A DNA stretch of 64,000 nucleotides from Calliphora vicina (GCF_958450345.1 NC_088781.1:43635357-43699356); one strand, 5' to 3'. Counted from the stretch's first letter, positions 1 through 11,499 are shown. The notes: generated by a model from the sequence alone, not told the origin. Made by a program: numbers and translations.

Positions 1-98
1 CAAAAAAAATAAAAATCAAAGTCTGACAAATATTCCTGACAAAAGAAAATAAAAATCAAAAATAACAATTATTTCTGACAAAAAAAATAAAAATCAAG
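1..98. repeat. AT-rich short tandem repeat
   Basis: The motif AAATAAAAATCAA recurs three times at about 40-bp spacing, each time near a TCTGACAAA or CCTGACAAA motif. The left boundary lies outside the window, so the array may be longer. No coding content. Confidence 0.6.
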
Positions 99-244
99 AA
101 TTTAAAAAGCATGTTATTTTATGAAATTATAGTTGAAAACAATCAAAATGGTATGCTTGACTTGACTCTCCGATATTATCCTGTGATGGCTTTTTTCCTT
201 AGAAATTTCAAGAATAATTATTATTTTCGGTCCCTGGTCAAAAT

Positions 245-300
245 TGATACTAGTAACCTTATCTGCTCGCGATGGAATCCCATAAGTCGATTCGTTCTGT
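245..300 (-). mobile_element. Scrap of non-LTR retrotransposon pol C-terminus
   Basis: On the minus strand this short stretch closely matches part of the larger retrotransposon remnant at 7915-7960; both contain CTTATGG and a TCG-GAGCA core in the same order. That segment encodes the region just before the LTGHC-type motif downstream of the RNase H domain. The scrap abuts the mariner that starts near 300, so it is probably the flank into which that mariner inserted, or a recombination junction. Too short to classify on its own. Confidence 0.45.
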
Positions 301-1325
301 GAATCTCAAAGCATCATATGCCGAAAGTTTTGTTTTACCTCTTTGATTAGAGAAAAAGTGCCGCTGAAGCTCATTAAAGCTTACAGTGAATTAGTGATAT
401 TGACACCACTTTGACAGGCTAGTCAAAAAAGTTTGAAGTCCACGAATTGGAAGCATTACGCCATGAAGATTTTTGCCAAACTCAACAATAATTTGAAAAA
501 TATTGGGAATTACTCAAGCAGAGTTACTTTGCGAGATGCAGGATTTATCCAAAAGCTGGGAAATTGCTTACTACACGAATTGAAGCTGAGAGACCTTGAA
601 AGATGATTTTGCTTATCCAAAATGATGTTTAACCGCTATAAAAGAAAATAATTTTTGCACCGAATCATTACTTACGATGAAAAGTTGATCCATTACGATA
701 ACCCGAAACGTAAGAAGCCCGACCAAGAAGCCGAAACAACACCAACGCCAAATATCTATGGAGCTAAGGTAATGCTCTATATTTGGTGGGATCAATAGGG
801 TCCTATTTATTATGAGTTGCTGAAATCTGGCCAGACCATCATAGGGAACCTGTACCGAATGCAACTGATTCGTTTGAAGCGAGAATTGGTCTATTTAGAA
901 TGAAAAAAAAAATTCCCAACCAGTTTTTCCTCACCCGCATTATAGTCCAGACCGTGTCCCGTCCGACCAGTCCGGAACCAGTACAGAATGCAACTGATTC
1001 GTTTGAAGCGAATATAAGTGGTTGGACAGTTTTTCCTCACCCGCATTACAGTCCAGACATTGTCCCGTCCGACTACTATTTGTTTCAATCGATGTAGAAC
1101 GCTCTCTCTGGGATACGCTTCACTTTAGAACAGAGTATCCGAAATTGACTTGTTTCATTCTTGGCCTCAAAAGATGAGCAATTCTTTTGGCTCGGAATCC
1201 ATATGTAGCCACAAAGATGGCAAAAGTTCATAGCTAATAATGAGCAACACTTTGAATAAATTTATATTGTAAAAATGTTTCAAAATAGAAGCTAAAAATT
1301 TTAAAAAATCTTGCATTTTAAAGCT
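301..1325 (+). mobile_element. Degenerate mauritiana-like mariner (copy M1)
   Basis: The translated remains follow the mariner transposase order: an N-terminal helix-turn-helix region, then LHRIITYDEKLIHY around 655-700 (first catalytic Asp region), an IWWD motif near 780, PHPHYSPDIVPSDYYLF near 1030-1085 (third catalytic Asp region), and an FFWLGIH-like C-terminus near 1190. The segment that should carry the HDNA motif with the second catalytic Asp is missing. Instead, about 100-120 bp is present twice (about 853-971 and 982-1075). The 3' end decays into a TCTTGCATTTTAAAG remnant of the terminal repeat; the 5' terminal repeat is absent. Many stops and frameshifts. Non-autonomous and dead. 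Subfamily inferred from motif resemblance to Mos1-type transposases. Confidence 0.85.
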
Positions 1326-3006
1326 TTTATCTGTTTCGAATTGGTAGCCAACCTGGACCTTTTGAAAACAAAGTTGTCATGCTAAACCTATATCGTTTTT
1401 GTAGGATCAACAGGTTCAAGTAAATTGGCTTTTTACTGGAAAAATGCATTTAGCATTTAGAGCTTAAGGAACCAATAGTTTCACCGCTTTATAAACTATT
1501 CCTTTTTAAGATTATTCATGCCATGGTGCCATCATTAGTTGTGCTCTAACCGAATGGTTGTTACAAAATTTTTGGCTAACTAAATAATGTTTAGCTTATA
1601 GATTGAAATGGGCTAATAACACTACTAATAAACATATACTTAAAAAGCACACACTCACTCATACACAGAAATTTGCGAATTCACAACTGGACACCAAATT
1701 ACAAATACGAACACTGCATATAATACATTCATAAATACAGAGATAACGGTAAAATCCAAAACAAAAATTGTATCTAGACTGCCATCACAACCCACAGATA
1801 CAGAAACAAACAAACACAGAGTCCAGAGAAATGATGGGTGAACAGAAGGAAATAACTAAAAAAAAGAATTGTAAATAGTTTTGGCCAGAAATTTGAAATT
1901 GTAATAATATTTCAATCATTTTATTAGACACAAATACAAAACAAACAAAAAATCGACCAGCCAACCAACAGAGATGACACAGTTGCAACAAATGAACTCG
2001 GGCAGGCAGGCAGGCTGTTGCGGTATCAAACACAAATAGATATGTGAGTAATGATTATCTATCTTGCTGTGTGTGTGAATGAGAGCGTCCGTCCCTCTAT
2101 TTATCTGTAGTTTGAGATACACATAGACACGCAGCTACATTTATTTCAAATTTGATTTATTATTTTATTTGTATAATTGGCTTTCAAGGAATTGAATCTT
2201 CATTTAATTACATTGATTTGTTGTCACACACTGGTACCAGAGACCATAAATATGTATAAATAAATGTAAATATGTATTTATGGGAGTGGGAGGGAGTTTG
2301 TATGTGTAAGAAAGAGTGATCAGCACAGGGCCATTCCAATGGTTGATGATGACACTATGGATATAGTACTGTTGAATTTATTACTGTCATTTAAAATTCA
2401 AAATTATTTATTCAATCTAGTGTTGAGTGCTATCTCTCTCTATCTCTGTGTGTGTATGAAGAGTGTTTCAATGTGTTTTGGAAAAATTAATTTATTTTTA
2501 TGAATTTCTTCATTAATTTTGATTTCAAAAATTTTATTCATTTCTTGTCACACACACAACAAAATAACGATTATTTTCACAATTTCCCAACTTTTCAATT
2601 TTCTACTTTTACTTTGTGTATGTGATTGTTTGTGTGTGCCTGTGATTTATGGTCAAATTTTATAGATTTTCTATAACAAACAATTGAAGTCAAGTAGAAA
2701 GAGAGTGAGTTGAAGTTGTTAGAGACATTGATAAATAAATTTATTTATAAGAATTTGAATATTGTCATGAATTTACTAAAGACACTTAAAGAGATTATAT
2801 TGTTTTTATATGAAGTGTAGGTAGAAAATAACCCAGCAGAAAACTTTTTTTTATGGAAATCCAAATTTGGAATATTTATAAAATTTTCGGTATAAATTCG
2901 AATATTCGCTTGTTTAACAGTTCCCAAGTGATTTTCACTGGGGTCAAAAGCTAATATAATGTAATGCGAATCTTCTAAACTACTAGTTCCGTAGCAATTT
3001 CTGATC
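1326..3006. other. Gene-free AT-rich DNA
   Basis: No convincing coding region. Contains short GT/CA and CT/GA-rich stretches (about 2060-2100, 2425-2455, 2620-2640) and a GGCAGGCAGGCAGG run near 2002. The small open frames have low-complexity translations and no recognisable domain. Confidence 0.6.
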
Positions 3007-3061
3007 ACCCTGTTACAATACAATGTGAGATACAGGGTTACAAAGTTGTGTTATACATTTA
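3007..3061 (+). repeat. Left copy of a ~55-bp direct repeat flanking a DD37E element
   Basis: Runs from CCCTGTTACAATACAATG through GTGAGATACAGGG to CATTTAA and recurs in the same orientation at 4682-4736. CCCTGT and ACAGGG form a small inverted pair within it. The two copies bracket the DD37E element, but they are far too long to be a Tc1/mariner TA duplication. Confidence 0.6.
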
Positions 3062-4670
3062 AGAAACCACTAAACTTACAGTTTTTAGTTTTATACCCTT
3101 CAGCGGAGAAGTTTGTCATTCCGTTTGTAATTTCTACATTTTTCATTTCAGAACCTATAAAGTATATATATTCTGGATCCTTGTAGATAGGAGTCGTTTA
3201 AGCCATGTCCGTCTGTATGGCTATCTGTCCGCCTGTCAGTTGAAATCAATTTTCTGAAGATATCTTCGGGATCCAAATCTTCAATAATTCTGTCAGACAT
3301 GCTTTCGAGAAGTTTTCTATTTAAAATCAGCAAAATCGATCCACAAATGGCTGAGATATGACGAAAAAACCAGAACAACCTCGAATTTTGACCTATTTTT
3401 TAACTATATCTCGATTACTAAGTCATTAATATAGACAGTATGGATATCTAACGATAGATATTTCAAAGACCTTTGCAATGACGTATAAAAACATTAATTT
3501 TGTTTACCTAAAATATTTAAAATTTTTATTTTGAAGTATAATATGGTGAAGGGTATATAGGATTCGGCACATCCGAATATAGCTCTCTTATTTGTTATTT
3601 ATTTGATTGAAATTATTATTACAATTTACACAAAATATTATTTTTATAGTTCTAATCAATACTGAAGAATTTATGAACCTTTTTCGGCAACCCTTCCATT
3701 AAGGTTTTTATTGAGTCACTTTGTTCCAACAGGTAGTCAATCTCCGTTTAACATTTTGGACACCCTTTTTGTGCTCTTTAAATCTCTTTTGACAAGAGCC
3801 CAATATCTCTACACTTGCCTTAGCTACGGTAGTTTGGAGGATTTGCCTCTCTTGCTACAAAATTTACATTATTTTTCTTGTTCCGCTTACCATAGTGACA
3901 GGATGCCAAATCAGGCCAAAAATAAGTGGACACTCTAAGATGTCTTGTGAATGGCATCCTCTTTTGAAAACATTCTTTGATGTAAATTTCGGTAGAGCCA
4001 TTTGTAACAAACGTTTGGCTTCTTTTGCCGCAACTGCATATTGCTTTCCATACCAAGACATTTTTGGAAAAATTGTCTGCTTTTGGGTCCTAAACTTTTC
4101 TACAACATTCCCTCGAGCATCAGCCACATAAAATATTGACCCGGAAGTTGCGAAAAATTTTCCACAACATACGTTTCGTCATCCATAATGCAGTAAGTAT
4201 ATTTTTTGTATACAATTTTACTTCAATTTCCATACTCTGTCTTTGGCTGCTAAATATTTAGCAGAGTTCCTGTCAGGAACTTTTTGAACATTGTATGTTT
4301 TTAAACCTGCGTTGGCTATAAATGTTCGTAAGAAATAGTCCGAGTACTGAGCTAACCGGACTGCTTTCCTACCGGATGTGTTGGGAGCTCTTTTGAAAAT
4401 GCTTTCTATTTATTGGCTTTAGAAACATCATGTGGACGATTCCTTCTACACGAACCAACATTTCTATCAACGGGCAAGTTCTCCCGATACTGTTTAATAA
4501 AATTGGAAACAGTTTGATGGCAGACCTTCGATTGTTTGGCCAACTTTTTGTAGGACCAAGTTGGGTTTTATTGAAAATATTTAATAATTTTAGTCACTCA
4601 TTTTAATCTGATTAACAACAAATGAAAATTTATAAGGAAAAAAGTGTGTTAAGGTTTTTTCGATCTCACA
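3062..4670 (-). mobile_element. Degenerate DD37E-type Tc1/mariner element (copy T1)
   Basis: Minus-strand translation gives transposase blocks in order: MDDETYVVENFSQLPGQYF near 4200-4140 (first catalytic Asp), a KSRQFFQKCLGM-like block, FWPDLASCHYGKRNKKNN near 3930-3890 (second Asp) and a QV-RYWALVKRDLKSTK block near 3800-3770 (final acidic region). Multiple frameshifts and stops. The low-coordinate end retains CCACTAAACTTACAG, matching the interior end of the better copy at 34345-37051. The other end has AAGGTTTTTTCGATCTCAC at about 4652-4670, matching that copy's terminal repeat. A DINE-1-like element interrupts it at 3092-3597. Dead copy. Confidence 0.75.
3092..3597 (+). mobile_element. 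DINE-1/Helentron-like non-autonomous element (D1)
   Basis: Begins TATACCCTTCAGCGG, contains AAAGTATATATATTCTGGAT and CCATGTCCGTCTGT, and ends with GAAGGGTATATAGGATTCGG followed by an ATCCGAATATAGCTCTCTTA tail. This matches the architecture of Drosophila DINE-1/INE-1: a short 5' hairpin, the AAAGTATATATATTC and GTCCGTCTGTC blocks, and a 3' hairpin followed by CTCTCTT. It sits inside the 3' untranslated part of DD37E copy T1; the uninterrupted sequence is visible in the related copy near 36960-37010. No protein is encoded; mobilisation would need Rep/Helicase in trans. Confidence 0.75.
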
Positions 4671-4681
4671 AATCGCAGAAA

Positions 4682-4736
4682 ACCCTGTTACACTACAATG
4701 TGAGATACAGGGAGTCAAAGTTTTGTTACACATTTA
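4682..4736 (+). repeat. Right copy of the ~55-bp direct repeat
   Basis: Matches 3007-3061 in the same orientation (CCCTGTTAC-ACTACAATG, GTGAGATACAGGG, CATTTAA). Lies just beyond the GATCTCAC end of DD37E copy T1. Confidence 0.6.
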
Positions 4737-5075
4737 ATTACTCCAAACAGTATTCCAAATCAATACCTGATTGTAGAAGATTGTTGTAAAACTTAATAAC
4801 AGCTTGCAAAATCATTGGAACCTACTCAGGCAACAATTTTAAAAGGTTTGCGAGCTACAGGATTTGTTTCAATCGATGCAGAACGCTCTCTCTGGGATCT
4901 GCTTCACTTCAAAACAGATTCGTTCTTGGCCTCTAAAGATGAGCAGTTCTTTTGGCTCGGAATCCATATGTTGACAGAAAGATGGGAAAAGGTCATAGCT
5001 AACAATGGCCAATTCTTTTAATAAATTTATATTGTAGAAAAATTTTAAAAATCCCGCATTTTTAAGTCATGCACC

Positions 5076-5880
5076 CAGCGTTGCCACTCATAAAATATTT
5101 TTCCTACCAAATTTCAGATTAAAAACTACCAAAACCTACCAAATTTTAAATATTTGTGAAATGCTATTTGGATTCCTTTCAAAATTAATAGTTAAATTAA
5201 AATTATATTATTGCTGCTATAGCATTACCCTGAGGATGAATATTATTTAATTACACTACAATCATAAATATGTCACATCTAAAAATTTTGTGTGAATCGT
5301 TTTATAATTGACCATAAGGCCCATTTCTAAAACTTATTTTAAGGAGCATAAAACTCCTAAAAGTGTTGGTATCCCGACAAAATTCAACACAAATAAGTTT
5401 CATGGCGATCGGTACATAATTGGTCATAGCTGTCCACTTCTGAAAATCACTCTCGAAAAAAAATTATTGAAATTTTAAAAGAAAAATGTTTTTGCTCACA
5501 CTACACACAATTTAAATAATATGTGTTATAATTTTGAAATATTTAAAATGTGTAAATTAAATGTATAATACGTTAAAAGTTTTAGTATAGCAAGGCCTTT
5601 GGCATTTTTTGAACTGAACACTACTAAATACGTACACATTTACTTGACTAAACTAAAAATTTAAGATAATTCTGTCTTCATATTTTATAAATAATTTTAT
5701 TATTTTGGATTAAGATAGTTTTTTTGTTAAGTTTTTTGTAAATTTGTTCTTAAAAATACATATTCAAAAAACCTACCAAAATGCGACAAAAATCGGAACA
5801 AACCAACCAAACTACCAAAAGTCAATTTGTTAACTTAAAACTACCAATTTTGGTCCAATTGGACCAAAGCGGCAACGCTG
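5076..5880. mobile_element. Non-autonomous hAT-like element, 8-bp TSD CATGCACC
   Basis: Left end CAGCGTTGCCACT and right end GGCAACGCTG are inverted copies (CAGCGTTGCC), and the direct 8-mer CATGCACC lies immediately outside both ends (5068-5075 and 5881-5888). A CAG-starting terminal repeat with an 8-bp target duplication is the standard hAT signature. ACCTACCAAA motifs recur near both ends and may be subterminal binding sites (inference). No transposase frame. It holds a Helentron-like fragment at about 5260-5505. Confidence 0.85.
5260..5505 (+). mobile_element. 3' fragment of Helentron-like family 2
   Basis: Matches the 3' half of the element at 47016-47659: ATCGGTACATAATTGGTCAT, CCACTTCTGAAAATCACT, and ATTGAAATTTTAAAAGAAAA then ATGTTTTTGCTC. 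The 5' half (ACCCTACACCACCATAG block) is absent. Lies wholly inside the hAT-like element, so it either arrived after it or was carried within it. Confidence 0.6.
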
Positions 5881-5893
5881 CATGCACCCAATA

Positions 5894-6478
5894 TATATGT
5901 ACATTCTTCAACCGCAAAACTCCTTCCAATTCAGCAAATATTTTTTTGCTGGGTAGTACAAAATATCTATAAATTGATATGTTTTGATCAAACTCTGTGT
6001 ATGTAACATTATCTTAAGGATATTCAATTTCAATTTATATACTTAATATAAAATATTAAGTATGAAATAGAAAAACATTTACTTTTTGCCCCAAAATGTA
6101 AGAAAATTTAAGATTATTTTAAAGATTAGTAAAATAAATTTTGATTAAAATTACTTTAAACAGCTTAAGGAATATAATTTTTATCTTAGATACCAATACA
6201 GAAAAGGGTGAGGCTTTGTTAAATTATAACACAATTTATCGTTGTCTATCGGTATCAGAAAGAAGTAAATATTTTAAGGATAATACGTATTGGTAAGGAA
6301 ATAGATATTTATAAATTATTTTTTCATAAGTTAGTGATGTCCTAGAGAAAAGTTAACAAAATATTAATTTAAGAAAAATTAAATTTGAAATGTAAATATG
6401 TAAAAGAATAAATGATTTCGATATTGATTTTTGACATTTCGTTTCTCAGGAAACTAAGAAATCAATTAAAAATTAATT
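5894..6478. other. Gene-free AT-rich DNA
   Basis: Low-complexity AT-rich sequence between two mariner copies; no coding or repeat signature recognised. Confidence 0.5.
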
Positions 6479-6479
6479 A

Positions 6480-8722
6480 TTGGGTAAATGATTTATAAAT
6501 ACGGAGTTTTGAAAATTGTTAGCTGTTATTTTGAAACATATTTTTCCCATCTTTCTGGCAACATATGGATTGCGAGTCAAAAGAACTGCTCATCTTTTGC
6601 ATCTAAGAACGAATCAAGCCGATTTCGGATACTCTGTTCTGAAATGAAGCGTATCCCTGAGAGAGCGCTCAACAGCAAAGCAAAACTTCCCAATCACTTT
6701 TTTCTAAATACTTTTTAACAGGTATTTCAACATGTGGCCGAGAGTTGTCATGAAGGAATACTATGATTTCATGTCTGGCCTGATATTCTGGGAGTTTTTC
6801 ATCGCAAGTAATGATTCGGTGCAAAAACTGCTTTCCTTTTATATCATTTCAGAATCGTATTTTAAGGTTTCTCGGCTTCAATTCGTATGGTAATCAATTT
6901 CCCTTCTTTTGGAAAAATCCTTCTGCTCACAAACGTTTTGGAATTGCTGCTCGAGTAGCTCCCAATTATTTTGCAAGCTCTTGTTGAGTTTGACAACAAT
7001 CTTCATGGAGTAATGCCTTCAATTCTTGGCAGGCCTTTTTCTTCCGCATCAAAAACGCCACTTCAGAACTGCACAAACTATCGCTCTGAAGTTTAAACCG
7101 ATGAAACACATCGTCTTTCAAAGTCTCTCGAATTTTTTTCTTCCTCATCAAAAACGCCACTTCAGAACCGCACAAACTATCGCTCGGAAGTTGAAACCGA
7201 TGAAACACATCGTCTTTCAAGGTCTCTCGGTTTCAATTCGTATGGTACCCAATTTAACTGCTTTGAATGAATACTGCTGCTTGAAAACGTTTTGAAATTG
7301 CTGCTTCTGTAGCTCCCAATAATTTAGCGATCTCTTGTTGAGTTTGACAACAACTTTCATGATGCCTCCAGTTCTTGGTCTTTAAACTTTTTTGACTGGA
7401 CTGGGAGATCTTTGTATTCCGTGTCAAAAACATCACTTCTGAATCTCACAAATCACATGTGCTTTGAAACCGATGGAACGTTCACCGTAAGCTTCGGTGT
7501 GCTCCAGCGACACTTTTTTCAAATCAAGAAAGTAAAGCAAAACTTCCCGAATATGACGCTTTGTTGTCACAAATTTTAACATTTTCAAAAAAAAGCCCAA
7601 TTGGGTCCATTCAAAGCAGATCCCATTGTGATACCCATGAGGTAGCCAACAGGGTATTTATATATTACGTCCGTTGTCTCCGAGGTGAACCAACCAGATT
7701 CTCTGATAATGGAGTTGATTCGTCTTAGATGATAGGAATGGTATTCCGAGGATACGTTTTCTCAAGTTTATCAGAGCCGGGTATTGGCTGTATAGGTGTG
7801 ACACAGTCTCCTCCTCTTCTTCATTAAGACAGATCGTACAGTAGTCGTTGTACCATAGGCCCAATCTTGTATCATGTGTCCCAATTATACAGTGTCCTGT
7901 AATAAAAGCAACAATTAGCCTTGTTTGCTCACGACGGAATTCCATAAGTAGATTCGCCCTGTCGGCATCATAAACGGGCCAAGTCGACCTCGTTATAGCA
8001 GAGGATTGTTCATTGATCCACTTGTTCTCTGCTGTACGACCATCTTGTATTTAACAAGGGAAATACCAGAAAAGGGATTGATCGCCTCCTCATCCATCAT
8101 CGCATCCCCTATGCCCAATTCATCTGCTATACAATTATCCAGATTTCCATCGTGTCCAGGGACCCATATAAGCGTTATCCTAGAATGTCTCATTATCTCA
8201 TTCAGGCATACCTGGTATTTCCTGGTTAACCTAGATGTCGTGAAGGCACTCGCTATTCCGTTAACGGCGGCATTGCTATCAGTAAATCTACATATATCAT
8301 CAGATATTCGATAATACTTCAGAAAATTGGATGCACGTTTAATTGCAGTAATTTCTGCCTGAAGAGCAGTACAGTAGCAGTAGCCTAAAGTAGCATTTTG
8401 TCCCAATAAAGAAACCCACACTGTCCCTATTAACCCTTTTCAAGTCGTCAGTATGAAATTGGCAGGGGGAATAATCAGCCCTGTCATATATGCCTGCTTG
8501 GAATTATGATATGAAAATGCATATTGAAAAAAGGTTTTGCGATGCAGTAATCAACAGCACCATGTAGTATGGCAATAGTAATTCAGTATCTTAGAGTGCC
8601 CAAGATTTTTACCAGAGACCACGAACAGCCAAAACTAAGTATATCTTCAAAATGACATAAAATAGATTAAAAACAAAAACGCCATCTATTGTAAATCCCG
8701 CATTTTTTGGTCACACACCCCA
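6480..8722 (-). mobile_element. Mauritiana-like mariner (M3) split by a retrotransposon
   Basis: Both terminal repeats can be found: TTGGGTAAATGATTTATAAA at 6480 and, beyond a retrotransposon insertion, AAATCCCGCATTTTTTGG then TCACACACCCCA ending at 8722, with TA on each outer side. Minus-strand translation shows mariner transposase pieces with C-terminal blocks at low coordinates and N-terminal helix-turn-helix blocks (TQQELAKLLGATEAAISKRF near 7400-7280). The N-terminal segment appears twice (about 6890-7020 and 7225-7380), and within it a ~100-bp unit is tandemly duplicated (about 7029-7220). The catalytic middle is deleted. Interrupted at about 7585-8630. Confidence 0.8.
7585..8630 (-). 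mobile_element. 5'-truncated non-LTR retrotransposon with RNase H domain (R2)
   Basis: Minus strand. Near 8421-8000 the translation has RNase H features: an LQAEITAIKRA block (catalytic Glu), RFTDSNAAVNG (Asp) and LIWVPGHDGNLDNCIADELG (conserved His, final Asp). After a break it continues at 7945-7658 with TRLIVAFITGHCIIGTHDTR and a C-x2-C...H zinc-knuckle-like stretch (DYCTICLNEEEEETVSHLY), the usual C-terminus of RNase H-bearing elements of the I/R1-like assemblage. The reverse-transcriptase domain is missing, so the copy is 5'-truncated. The 3' end runs into TTTTTTTT near 7590. It lies inside mariner M3. Exact clade uncertain. Confidence 0.8.
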
Positions 8723-8724
8723 TA

Positions 8725-10378
8725 GAATATTGATTTGCTCATATATTAAGTGTTCGGCTTGACCATATAATACACTTACTAACTTGTTTTTCCACAGTTG
8801 TTGAAAAAAAGTTTCCAACTACTAGACGTCATCATATGACCATTGATGTTAATGAATATACGACGAAATCCTATCTCTAAAACATTGAACAAAAAAAACT
8901 AAATCTATTTCCAACAACAAAAGTACTTTCACCTCATAATGCAATTTCAAGCAACATTTTTAGGTCATCCTTATTTAATTATCCCAACAAATTTTCTATT
9001 TGAACAAAATCATCCAAAAACTCACACACTATTGACTCTAAATCAATTTGCATTTATTATTTATTTAAGCGATCATCATTCTTCATTGCGAACTGTAAAA
9101 CAAAAATTTCCTTTCAAACAAAATACGCTTAATTTATATGTATGAATTTCAGGAAATTATGACAAAAACAATAAGAGAGAAATTGTCTAAAAATATTAAT
9201 AAATTTGTCGTTTAAACAAAATGAATATAAAAAAAAAGAAAAAACCTTTAAAAACCCAATTTATCATATTCAACATCTGACATGTGTTATTATAGAGAGA
9301 TAGTTTTATACATTCGCTAGTAAAATGTAAAATGTGACACTATGGCAAAAAAAAGAAAATAAAACAAAAAATATTATAGAAAATAATATACTAGAAGGTG
9401 ACATAAATTAATTTATATCAGATTTTATTGGACGAACGAGTATATACATAGTTTTAAATGTATTCACATTTATTTTATATAAAATTGGTATTTATTTATA
9501 TACATTGGAATTCTCATTTTTTTTTTACTTTTTTTTTGCTGCAGCTTTGGTCAATTTTTCATTTGTTCTAACCCCACGGCAATAATCATTCATAAAAATT
9601 AGGTTAAACAATAAAAGCAGTAGTAGAAATATACTAATAAATATGCATTTATATGCAAGTACATATATGTAGAATGTAGAATATAATAGAATGTTTCTAA
9701 TTTAACAAGCATAGAATATATGTGTCCTGCTGCCCTTGGAACTAGTTACCCTTCTAACTACTTGCAAGGCTTTTAAGTGGTGAACATAGCACGTGCATGT
9801 CATTACATAGACTCTCTATTTTCCAACTTCATGGAACTGGAAGTAAATGAGTTAAAATTCTCAGTTAATTAATGCGAATTTAATTATAAGAAGTCACGAT
9901 AAGAGGATCAGGTTAAGTAAGAATCAAAGAACCATCATCATTCTATTTTACTATCATAACCGAAACCAGTAGTTTTTAACCAAAAACCGATGGGAAGTAT
10001 TTAAAAACTGCAGGGCAGTTGGAGTAGTGTTCATATGTGTTATAATATATATGGCAATAAATGAATATCCTAATAATAAATTGACATACAAAATTAAACA
10101 CAAATGAAATAAAATGTAGACAGTATAAAAACCATAGCATTATTAATTAAACTTAAGAGCAAACTGAAAGGTCCTTGTCTAAATTTGACAAGCACCAACC
10201 GCATTTTACTAAAAAAAGAGCTAGTTACAAATATTGACTAAATAGTAGTAGTCTAATTAAATATTTTAAATTTCAATTAATTATTTTATAAGCATAAAAT
10301 AAGAGCGAAAGGTATAATATAAAATCTCAGCATCAGAAAAGTAAATTATCAGTAAAACCTTGCTAATGACATAAGTGC
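8725..10378. other. Gene-free AT-rich DNA
   Basis: No coding region recognised. AT-rich homopolymers; a stretch near 9725-9800 (GGAACTAGTTACC, CACGTGCATGTC) resembles the degenerate repeat array at 46.3-48.2 kb and may be an isolated relative of it. Confidence 0.5.
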
Positions 10379-10518
10379 TGGTTCAAACAAGTCATGTTTA
10401 CTTGCGCCAGTATTGAGTTTGTAGATGAGAGAGGAAGATTGGAAAGATTTTCCTCTTTTTCTTCCCCTCTCTTCTATAAACTCAAGACTAGCTAAAGTAA
10501 ACTAGAGGCGTGTGACCC
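10379..10518. repeat. Foldback (MITE-like) element
   Basis: The left arm (TGGTTCA...GTTTACTTGCGCCAGTATTG, AGTTTGTAGATGAGAGAGG) is an imperfect inverted copy of the right arm (CCTCTCTTCTATAAACTC then AAAGTAAACTAG...TGACCCA). A purine-rich centre separates the arms. No coding content; family unknown. Confidence 0.6.
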
Positions 10519-10624
10519 ATCATTAACATTACTGATTAACATACTTTATAATGACCACATATCGTCTGCATTACTTGAAAGTAACTTAGCTAAGCTCCTA
10601 CAATTTCCTGCATTATTTAGTAAC

Positions 10625-11470
10625 CAAATTGCTAACTCAAAAATGTTATGACATGTTCTGGGATACCTTTCCTGTGTTCTTTAATTTTTTTTACAAGAGC
10701 CCAATATCTTTCCACAGCACGAAGTTCTGGACAGTTGTGTGGATTTGCCTCCAGTGGTACAAAATTGTCATTATTGTTTGAATACCACTCAAGGGTTTTT
10801 TTTACATAGTGGCATGATGCCAAATCGGTCCAAAAATATGAATGCACTCTGGGCTGTTCTTTAAGAAGGGTAAAAGACGTTTTTGTAGAAACTCCGTAAT
10901 ATATATTTTGGTGTTTATAGTACCTGATTTCACAAATGATTGGCTTATTTTGCCACAAACTTCTTGGAAAATTTTGTTTCGTTGATCAGCCAGCCACGCA
11001 AGCTTTGCAAAGTCTTCCAATACATAAGTTTCATCAAGGATTACACAACAGTTGTTTTTTTTTCATAAAATTTGACCTCATTTTTTTCGCTCATTCTTTT
11101 GCTTCTATGTTCTATAATGCATTGCGATCTGTAACTTTCTGAACTTTATATGTAGCGATGTCAACCCAGCAAGCTTTACTCTGAGCACAAAAGAATCAGA
11201 GCATTTACTTTACGAGCTGCTTTCTAATAGTAGAGTTCGGTGCTTTTCGAAAGAGTTGTTCGACTTCTTTTGCCTTAGCAATACCTGTAATACCTTTTTT
11301 TTTCTTCCCGATCCAGGTTTCCTTTTAATGTTCAAGTCTTCCTTATACGGTTTAATGGCTTTGGAATCAGTATGACGATGAACCTTCAGATCTTTTACTA
11401 TTTTTTTGCAAGTTCATATTGGATTTTTTTGAAAAGTTGTTAAGAGTTAACTTGATTAAAAAAATAATAA
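10625..11470 (-). mobile_element. DD37E-type transposase remnant, second subfamily (T2)
   Basis: Best preserved transposase of this type in the window. On the minus strand VILDETYVLED (first catalytic Asp, near 11045) leads in frame to KLAWLADQRNKIFQEVCGKI and FLQKRLLPFLKNSPECIHIF. A frameshift near 10830 precedes FWTDLASCHYVKKTLEWYSN (second Asp) and PHNCPELRAVERYWALVKKI (final acidic residue). Between the DLASCH Asp and the AVER Glu there are 37 residues, the spacing that defines the DD37E group. The sequence differs clearly from copies T1/T3/T4. The N-terminal DNA-binding region is only vaguely traceable to about 11450, and terminal repeats were not found. Confidence 0.75.
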
Positions 11471-11499
11471 TTTGTTGGACCAAGGCCTAGTTTAGGCTG

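Larger units (their letters stand above)
4770..5893 (+). mobile_element. Internally deleted mauritiana-like mariner (M2) with nested hAT
   Basis: Retains a short N-terminal segment (LAKSLEPTQATILKGLRATGF region, about 4800-4865), then jumps directly to the C-terminal end (SIDAERSLWDLLHF to QFFWLGIH and ERWEKVIANNGQFF, ending near 5021). The whole catalytic core is missing. The 3' terminal repeat, ATCCCGCATTTTTAAGTCAT then GCACCCAA, is split by an 805-bp hAT-like element at 5076-5880; the terminal-repeat bases CATGCACC are duplicated on both sides. The mariner end and its TA follow at about 5891-5893. Non-coding remnant. Confidence 0.8.

Noticed and set aside
8006..8314. Plus-strand 102-residue frame
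   Set aside because: Antisense of the RNase H region of retrotransposon R2, whose minus-strand motifs are clear.
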